Below the pieces are notes generated by a model. That model was not told the origin of the DNA. It searched no databases and saw only the letters and a list, made by a program, of their open reading frames with translations. A stretch of 18,516 bases of DNA. Origin: Actinomycetes bacterium. Its GTDB lineage: Bacteria > Actinomycetota > Acidimicrobiia > Acidimicrobiales > Palsa-688. The stretch is from assembly GCA_021815935.1 (NCBI GenBank), contig JAKAZH010000011.1, positions 1 through 18,516 on the forward strand. The letters are read 5' to 3'. Shown in pieces: positions 13,969 to 18,516 of this stretch. Made by a program: the position numbers and the translations under genes. Position 1 is the stretch's first letter; every line of letters begins with the position of its first letter.

Positions 13969-14943
13969 ATGCGCCCGGACCCCGAGACCGGAAAGGGCGG
14001 GGACCATCTCGGCATGGCGTGGATCCCCGGCGGCAGGTTCCGCATGGGGTCCGACAACGCGCAGTACCCGGAGGAGGGCCCGGAACGTCTGGTGAGCGTC
14101 GACGGGTTCTGGATCGATATCTCGCCGGTGACGGTGGGGGAGTTCGCGCGCTTCGTGGACGCGACCGGGTACGTCACCGTGGCAGAGCGGGAGATCGACC
14201 CGGGCGAGTACCCCCAGCTCGACCCGGTGCTTCTCCGGCCGGGGTCGATGGTGTTCAGACCGCCGAAAGGCGGTCCTGTAGATCTGAGAAGGTTCGTCCA
14301 CTGGTGGACTTACGTTCCCGGCGCCGACTGGGCGCACCCGGAAGGCCGCATCACCGATATACGCGACCGAGCACGGCACCCTGTCACCCATGTGGCCTGG
14401 GACGACGTGGTGGCCTACTCGGCTTGGGCGGGCAAGGAGATCCCAAGCGAGGCGGAATGGGAGTGTGCTGCGAGAGGGGGACTCGACGGCGCCACGTACG
14501 CATGGGGCGAGGAGCTCCAGCTGGACGGCCGGGTGATGGCGAACACGTGGAGGGGGGAGTTCCCGCTGGTCGACCGGAAGCCTGCGAACGAACGCGGCAC
14601 GAGCCCGGTCGGGGCGTACCCGCCTAACGGATACGGGCTTTTCGACATGATCGGCAACGTGTGGGAGTGGACTTCCGATTTCTACCGGGCACGCCACGAT
14701 GCTGTCACGCTCAGTCCCTGCTGCGCAGAGGTCAACCCTCGCAGCGACGACCCTTCCCAAAGCTACGACGCCGACGAGCCGGGCGGGGCGCATATCCCCC
14801 GGAGGGTCGTCAAAGGTGGCTCCTACCTGTGCGCACCGAACTACTGTCAGCGTTACCGGCCAGCGGCCCGTCAGGGCCAGCAGGTCGAATCGGCGATGTC
14901 CCACCTAGGTTTCAGATGCATCCTCCGGCCGACGCCCACATGA
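13969..14943 (+). CDS. Formylglycine-generating enzyme (sulfatase-modifying factor family)
   Basis: This 324-residue cytoplasmic oxidase is of the FGE-sulfatase type, which converts a cysteine in CxPxR motifs of sulfatases to formylglycine. The fold's landmarks are WIPGGRFRMGSD near the N-terminus, ISPVTVGEFARFVDATGY, HPVTHVAWDDVVAYSAWAGK, IPSEAEWECAARGG, FDMIGNVWEWTSDFY and the C-terminal KGGSYLCAPNYCQRYRPAAR ... SHLGFRC. Both catalytic cysteines are present, five residues apart as in known FGEs (C288 and C293, codons at 14830 and 14845). They are missing in related EgtB- or PvdO-like proteins, so true FGE activity is likely. The ATG at 13969 has GGAGG five bases upstream; an in-frame GTG at 13843 overlapping the hipA stop would add 42 residues that do not look family-like. 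No sulfatase gene lies in the window. It converges with the amidohydrolase gene, overlapping by 32 bases. Confidence 0.9.
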   Translation: MRPDPETGKGGDHLGMAWIPGGRFRMGSDNAQYPEEGPERLVSVDGFWIDISPVTVGEFARFVDATGYVTVAEREIDPGEYPQLDPVLLRPGSMVFRPPKGGPVDLRRFVHWWTYVPGADWAHPEGRITDIRDRARHPVTHVAWDDVVAYSAWAGKEIPSEAEWECAARGGLDGATYAWGEELQLDGRVMANTWRGEFPLVDRKPANERGTSPVGAYPPNGYGLFDMIGNVWEWTSDFYRARHDAVTLSPCCAEVNPRSDDPSQSYDADEPGGAHIPRRVVKGGSYLCAPNYCQRYRPAARQGQQVESAMSHLGFRCILRPTPT

Positions 14944-16555
14944 CCTCTCCTCCTACGATCGTGGCTTCGACTTGTATCCCATCGAGGGACCCCGAGGCGA
15001 TCGGGTCTTCGTTGACGACGACGAAGTCGGCGAGAAAGCCCGGGTCGAGACGCCCTCGCCGGTTCTCCTCGAAGGCCCCGAATGCTGATCCCACTGTCGC
15101 GAGAGCCCACGCCTGAGCGACGCTGATAGCCTCTGACGCCCCGACGACGGCCCCCGAAGCGGTCCTGCGTTCGACCGCAGCTCGCAGGTTGGCGATCGGA
15201 TCGAGGGCGGCGTTGGGGAAGTCCGTGTTGATCTGCACCGGTATCCCGGCTTCGAGCAGGGAAGCCATGGGAACCATCCGGTCGGTGTCGGCAGTTCCGA
15301 ACATCGCCGGCCACGTGTCGCCGTTTGCGTACAAGAAGGCGGGCTGAGTCGACACGACGAGCCGCAGGTCGCGGATACGTTCGAGCTGGCCGGGTATGGG
15401 GGCCAGGTAGGCGTGCTCGAGGCGGTGGCGCAAGTCCCGGGATGTCGCGACCGCCGCCGACGCCTGGAATGAGTCGAGGGCCATGTCGACAGCGCGTTGC
15501 CCGATTGCGTGCACGGCTACCTGCAGGCCGCCGAGCGTCGCTTTCGCTACGAGCTCGTCGAGGTCGCCGGGCTCGACCCGAACCAAGCCGTCGTTGCCCG
15601 GGTCGTCGAGGTAGCCGCCATAGACCGCCGCATTGTGCAAGGTGCAGGACCCGTCGATGCTGACTTTCACGCCGCCGAGGCGAAGCCAGTCGTCGCCGAA
15701 CCCGCTTCTCAGGCCGATCCGTGTGAGGTCCGCTAGGGTCGCCTGCCCTTCGACGACCCTGACGTAGAACACGACCCGGGCGTTGAGCCGTCCTTGCTCG
15801 CGCAGGCGCTCGTAGTCGGCCATCTCGTCGGGGCTCTGCACGATCTCGTGGATCTCCGCGATCCCCGCCCGGCTGAGACGACCGATGCCGGCCTCGAGAG
15901 CGTCGAGTCGCCTACGCTCATCGATCGGCGGGACGACCGTATCTGCGCGGGTCGCGTCGAGTCGAAGTTTCGCAGTCTCGTGGAGTACCCCGCTCGGCGC
16001 CCCGGAGGCGTCACGCTCGATCCGCCCGCCGCGCGGGTCCGCTGTGTCAGCTGTGATCGACGCAGCAGCGAGCGCGGCGGTGTTTGCTGCGATGGCGTGC
16101 TTGCCGACTGTCCTCAATATGACCGGGCGGTCGGCGCACACAGCGTCGAGCTCGAGGCGGCTTGGAAGCCGACGTTCCTTGAGGGCGGCGGCCGACAGGT
16201 TGTCACCTTGGATCCAGGCCTCATCCGGCTGGCGGGCGCGCCGGTCGCCGACCAGACGCGTCACGTCACCGACGGACTTTGGGGCAAGCGCCGTGAAGTC
16301 GAGGAAATGAGCTTCGAGTTGCGCGGCGCGATGGTAGTGGGTGTGGCTGTCGGTGATCGCGGCCAGGACGGCCCGGCCGCCGAGATCGACTTGAGCTGTC
16401 CCGGGCGGGGCGATCCTGGCGATCCGCTCGGTAGCACCGATCGCTTCGACGCAGCAGTCCGACACGAGGATCGCTTGGGATGCGGGGCGATCCGGGGCAG
16501 GGTAGACGACACCGTTGACGAGAGCCAGACAGGACCGGCGCGGGTGATCGGTCAC
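14912..16555 (-). CDS. Amidohydrolase family 3 (YtcJ-like) metal-dependent hydrolase
   Basis: This 547-residue enzyme belongs to the amidohydrolase superfamily, family 3. An N-terminal beta-sandwich (LALVNGVVYPA) leads into the barrel with the HxH metal motif DSHTHYH. It is followed by LGGVKVSIDGSCTLHNAA (the lysine/DGS segment typical of this family), VHAIGQRAVDMALD, RHRLEHAYL and NTDFPNAALDP, and a second sandwich strand ADFVVVNEDP. Such enzymes hydrolyse N-acyl, amide or cyclic imide bonds; the substrate is unknown. The chosen GTG start overlaps the ubiX stop as GTGA (16552-16555). An ATG at 16591 would add 12 residues and lengthen the overlap. Its 3' end runs 32 bases into the convergent FGE gene. 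It is the last gene of the visible minus-strand operon. Confidence 0.9.
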   Translation of the reverse strand: MTDHPRRSCLALVNGVVYPAPDRPASQAILVSDCCVEAIGATERIARIAPPGTAQVDLGGRAVLAAITDSHTHYHRAAQLEAHFLDFTALAPKSVGDVTRLVGDRRARQPDEAWIQGDNLSAAALKERRLPSRLELDAVCADRPVILRTVGKHAIAANTAALAAASITADTADPRGGRIERDASGAPSGVLHETAKLRLDATRADTVVPPIDERRRLDALEAGIGRLSRAGIAEIHEIVQSPDEMADYERLREQGRLNARVVFYVRVVEGQATLADLTRIGLRSGFGDDWLRLGGVKVSIDGSCTLHNAAVYGGYLDDPGNDGLVRVEPGDLDELVAKATLGGLQVAVHAIGQRAVDMALDSFQASAAVATSRDLRHRLEHAYLAPIPGQLERIRDLRLVVSTQPAFLYANGDTWPAMFGTADTDRMVPMASLLEAGIPVQINTDFPNAALDPIANLRAAVERRTASGAVVGASEAISVAQAWALATVGSAFGAFEENRRGRLDPGFLADFVVVNEDPIASGSLDGIQVEATIVGGEVMWASAGGCI

Positions 16556-17226
16556 GGTGCGGGGAAGCTGTGGGCGATCGTCCCGTCCCATCGGCGGAAC
16601 AGGTCGTGGTCCACGCCGACGACGTCGAGCACCTTGCCGGCGACGAAGTCGATCAAGTCCTGGGCTGTTTCGGCGCCGGCGTAGAAGCCGGGGCTCGCCG
16701 GCAGGACGACGGCTCCCTCACCTGCGAGCTCCGCCAGTTGCAGCAGCGTCGACCTGCGCAGCGGTGTCTCGCGGACCACCAGGACGAGAGGACGCCTCTC
16801 CTTCAACGTGACGTCGGCGGCTCGCTGCAGAAGGTCCTTCGAGACGCCGAGAGCGATCCCGGCTACGGACGCAGTGGAAGCGGGGACCACGATCATGCCC
16901 CGGGTGCGGTAGGAGCCGCTGCTAGGCCCGGCCGCCATGTCGTCTATGGCCCACATGCACACGCCGCCGAGGTCGCGTCCGAGCCACGCTCCGAGGTCGT
17001 CTCGCCACTGTGACGGCCGGAAAGCTATCCCGGTCTCGTCGCGAAGTGTCAGGCGGGCTGCCCGGCTGACGACGAGGTCGACGTCCTCGCCCGCGTCCAA
17101 CAGTCCACGGATGACCGCCGACGCGTACCCGGTCCCGCTGGCCCCAGAGATGCCCACGACCCACGGCCGGCGCCGGACTGCCGTTGGTCGTGGGCGGTTA
17201 TCGGATGACACGTCGCGAACCGCCAC
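16552..17226 (-). CDS. ubiX: UbiX/Pad1-family flavin prenyltransferase
   Basis: This protein of 224 residues makes prenylated FMN, the cofactor of UbiD-type decarboxylases, from FMN and dimethylallyl phosphate. Motifs are GISGASGTGYA (25-35), the FMN/phosphate-binding SSGSYRTRGMIVVPASTAS (102-120), and RAADVTLKERRPLVLVVRET (135-154) with PL following. The C-terminal LPASPGFY (175-182) is also characteristic. The GTG at 17226 makes it overlap the molybdenum hydroxylase gene by 29 bases; an in-frame GTG at 17211 is an alternative, and the first 20 residues are poorly conserved in character. Placement between a molybdenum hydroxylase and an amidohydrolase suggests a catabolic role, supplying a nearby UbiD-like decarboxylase outside the window, rather than quinone synthesis. 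Confidence 0.92.
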   Translation of the reverse strand: MAVRDVSSDNRPRPTAVRRRPWVVGISGASGTGYASAVIRGLLDAGEDVDLVVSRAARLTLRDETGIAFRPSQWRDDLGAWLGRDLGGVCMWAIDDMAAGPSSGSYRTRGMIVVPASTASVAGIALGVSKDLLQRAADVTLKERRPLVLVVRETPLRRSTLLQLAELAGEGAVVLPASPGFYAGAETAQDLIDFVAGKVLDVVGVDHDLFRRWDGTIAHSFPAP

Positions 17227-18516
17227 CTAAAGATGCTACGACGCGGGCCGGGGTGAGAGGAAGCTGTGTGATCCGGGCGGCGAACGGTCGGAGGGCGTCC
17301 TCGACTGCGTTGGCTACCGCCCCAGGGACCGGGATCAGCCCGCCCTCCCCGGCACCTTTCACCCCGAGAGGGTTGAGCGGGCTGGGCGACACGACGTGGA
17401 ACAGCTCGGGCCGTGGAACCTCCATCGCGGTCGGCAGGGCGTAGTCGAGGTAGCTCGTCGACAGCGGCTGGCCGTCGTCGCCGTATGCCGCCTCCTCGTA
17501 TATGGCGTTCCCGACGCCGTGGGCGAACGCCCCGTACATCTGGCCGTCGACGATCATCGGATTGAGCACGACCCCGCAGTCGTGGCCGAGGATGCTGCGC
17601 CGCAACTCGATGAGGCCGGTCTCGACGTCGACCTCCACGATCACCGCGCAGATCCCGCTCGAGTACGTGGCCCGGGGTGGCTTGAAATAGGAGGTCACCT
17701 CCAACGCGACCGGCAGCGACGGGTCGACGGACATGCCGTGCCGGCCGACGTTGACGTTGCGGGCGATCTCCGCCAGATCGATGCGTCGATCCGGCGACCA
17801 GGTGACCGACACCTCCCCGCCGGCGAGATCGACGTCGGTGGCGTCGACGCCTAGCAGGACGGCGCCCGCTTGGATCAGATGCCGACGCAGATCCGCGCAC
17901 GCCTGGTAGAGCGCCGGGCCGGCCGTCGCCGTGACCCGAGAGGCGAAAGTCCCCTGGCCGAACGGCATCGTCGACGTGTCGCCGTGGCGTACGTCGACGG
18001 AGTCGATGTCGACTCCGAGGCTGTCCGCGGCGAGCTGCGCGTAGACCGTCTCGTAGCCTTGGCCCTGCGGGGAAGCGGCGAGCGTCACGAGGATCCTGCC
18101 GCGGTTGGTGAGGCGGACCCGCGCACCCTCGTACGGGCCGAGCCCCGACCCTTCCACGAACATGGCGATTCCAAGGCCCGGGAAGCGACCCTCGCGCCTG
18201 GCGGCTACCTGCACTTCACGAAATGCGGCCACGTCGATACGCTCGAGCACCCCGTCTAGTAGCGCCGGGTAGTCGCCGCTGTCGTAGGTCAGCGGCGACC
18301 CGTCCCGGAATTTCAGGCCGACGGCGTAGGGGAACTCGCCCGGCCCGATCAAGTTCCGACGGCGAACCTCGTCGGCTTCGAGACCGAGATGCTCCGCCAT
18401 ACGGTCGATGATGCGCTCGGTGACAGCGACAGCCTGCGGGCGGCCCGCCCCGCGAAGCGAACTGGTCGGCACCATGTTCGTGTAGCAGGCTACGAGCTCC
18501 GAGTGGATGTTCGGGA
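17198..18516 (-). CDS. Molybdenum hydroxylase large subunit (xanthine dehydrogenase/CoxL family), 5' end outside window
   Basis: These are the C-terminal 438 or so residues of the molybdopterin cytosine dinucleotide-binding subunit of a xanthine-dehydrogenase/aldehyde-oxidase family enzyme; whole proteins are about 750-800 residues. Visible are SLRGAGRPQAVAVTERIIDR (the position where CO dehydrogenase form I has AYRCSFR and form II-type enzymes have RGAGR), the cofactor region ASPQGQGYETVYAQLAADSL with DVRHGDTSTMPFGQGTFASR, and GVKGAGEGGLIPVPGAVANA, which carries the active-site glutamate (GAGE). CO oxidation by the form I route is therefore unlikely; hydroxylation of an aromatic, heterocycle or aldehyde is expected. 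The small iron-sulfur and medium FAD subunits should be encoded to the right of the window or fused elsewhere. The frame is open through the right edge. Confidence 0.92.
   Translation of the reverse strand, partial: PNIHSELVACYTNMVPTSSLRGAGRPQAVAVTERIIDRMAEHLGLEADEVRRRNLIGPGEFPYAVGLKFRDGSPLTYDSGDYPALLDGVLERIDVAAFREVQVAARREGRFPGLGIAMFVEGSGLGPYEGARVRLTNRGRILVTLAASPQGQGYETVYAQLAADSLGVDIDSVDVRHGDTSTMPFGQGTFASRVTATAGPALYQACADLRRHLIQAGAVLLGVDATDVDLAGGEVSVTWSPDRRIDLAEIARNVNVGRHGMSVDPSLPVALEVTSYFKPPRATYSSGICAVIVEVDVETGLIELRRSILGHDCGVVLNPMIVDGQMYGAFAHGVGNAIYEEAAYGDDGQPLSTSYLDYALPTAMEVPRPELFHVVSPSPLNPLGVKGAGEGGLIPVPGAVANAVEDALRPFAARITQLPLTPARVVASLGGGSRRVIR

Noticed and set aside
13942..14904. 320-codon minus-strand frame antisense to the FGE gene
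   Set aside because: It is a shadow frame; the + strand carries all FGE motifs including both catalytic cysteines.
12502..14943. HipB, HipA and FGE as one functional system
   Set aside because: They share a strand, but the kinase is broken, FGE has its own ribosome site and a housekeeping-type role, and nothing else links them.
15794..16684. 296-codon + strand frame antisense to the amidohydrolase
   Set aside because: It has no family pattern; the opposite strand carries the HxH and other amidohydrolase motifs.

Overview
The window looks like a GC-rich actinobacterial chromosome segment, possibly from the class Acidimicrobiia. The basis is high GC, frequent GTG starts, many 1-4 base start/stop overlaps, and a secreted protein built from '[15 protein letters not shown]...YGSTGG' repeats, a type I associate with Acidimicrobiia and related actinobacteria. 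The lineage is an inference from composition and protein type. No rRNA, tRNA, CRISPR array, complete insertion sequence or phage gene was recognised.

Region 1 (1-4729, + strand) is one probable operon. It holds the end of a dipeptide/oligopeptide-type ABC ATPase, its two permeases (the DppC-like gene before the DppB-like gene), a nickel-type ureohydrolase that closely resembles bacterial guanidine hydrolase GdmH, and a metallo-beta-lactamase-fold hydrolase of the lactonase type. The layout suggests import of a small nitrogen-rich compound (or of the metal cofactor) coupled to its hydrolysis. No intact substrate-binding protein gene lies in the window.

Region 2 (4730-6164) contains no intact gene that I can support. 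On the minus strand it holds recognisable ruins: the C-terminal end of a family-5 substrate-binding protein, a decayed secreted protein with one copy of the repeat found intact at 11215-11949, and a broken higBA toxin-antitoxin pair.

Region 3 (6165-11952, + strand) carries a 971-residue LuxR-family regulator with an N-terminal AAA-type ATPase, a small conserved-looking protein, and a secreted glycine-rich protein with two Ig-like repeats and six C-terminal propeller-like repeats. Two of those repeats are nearly identical at the DNA level.

Region 4 (11953-13846) is accessory DNA: a recombinase-type helix-turn-helix remnant, a fragment of a two-helix membrane protein, and a hipBA-type module. 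The HipB-like regulator looks intact and sits behind a 41-bp near-perfect palindrome. The HipA kinase gene has lost an internal segment and changes frame.

Region 5 (13847-18516) starts with a formylglycine-generating enzyme with both catalytic cysteines on the + strand. Facing it is a tightly overlapping minus-strand operon, in transcription order: a molybdenum hydroxylase large subunit (running off the right edge), a UbiX/Pad1 flavin prenyltransferase, and an amidohydrolase family 3 (YtcJ-like) enzyme. This looks like a catabolic cluster for an aromatic or heterocyclic compound; the substrate cannot be read from the sequence.
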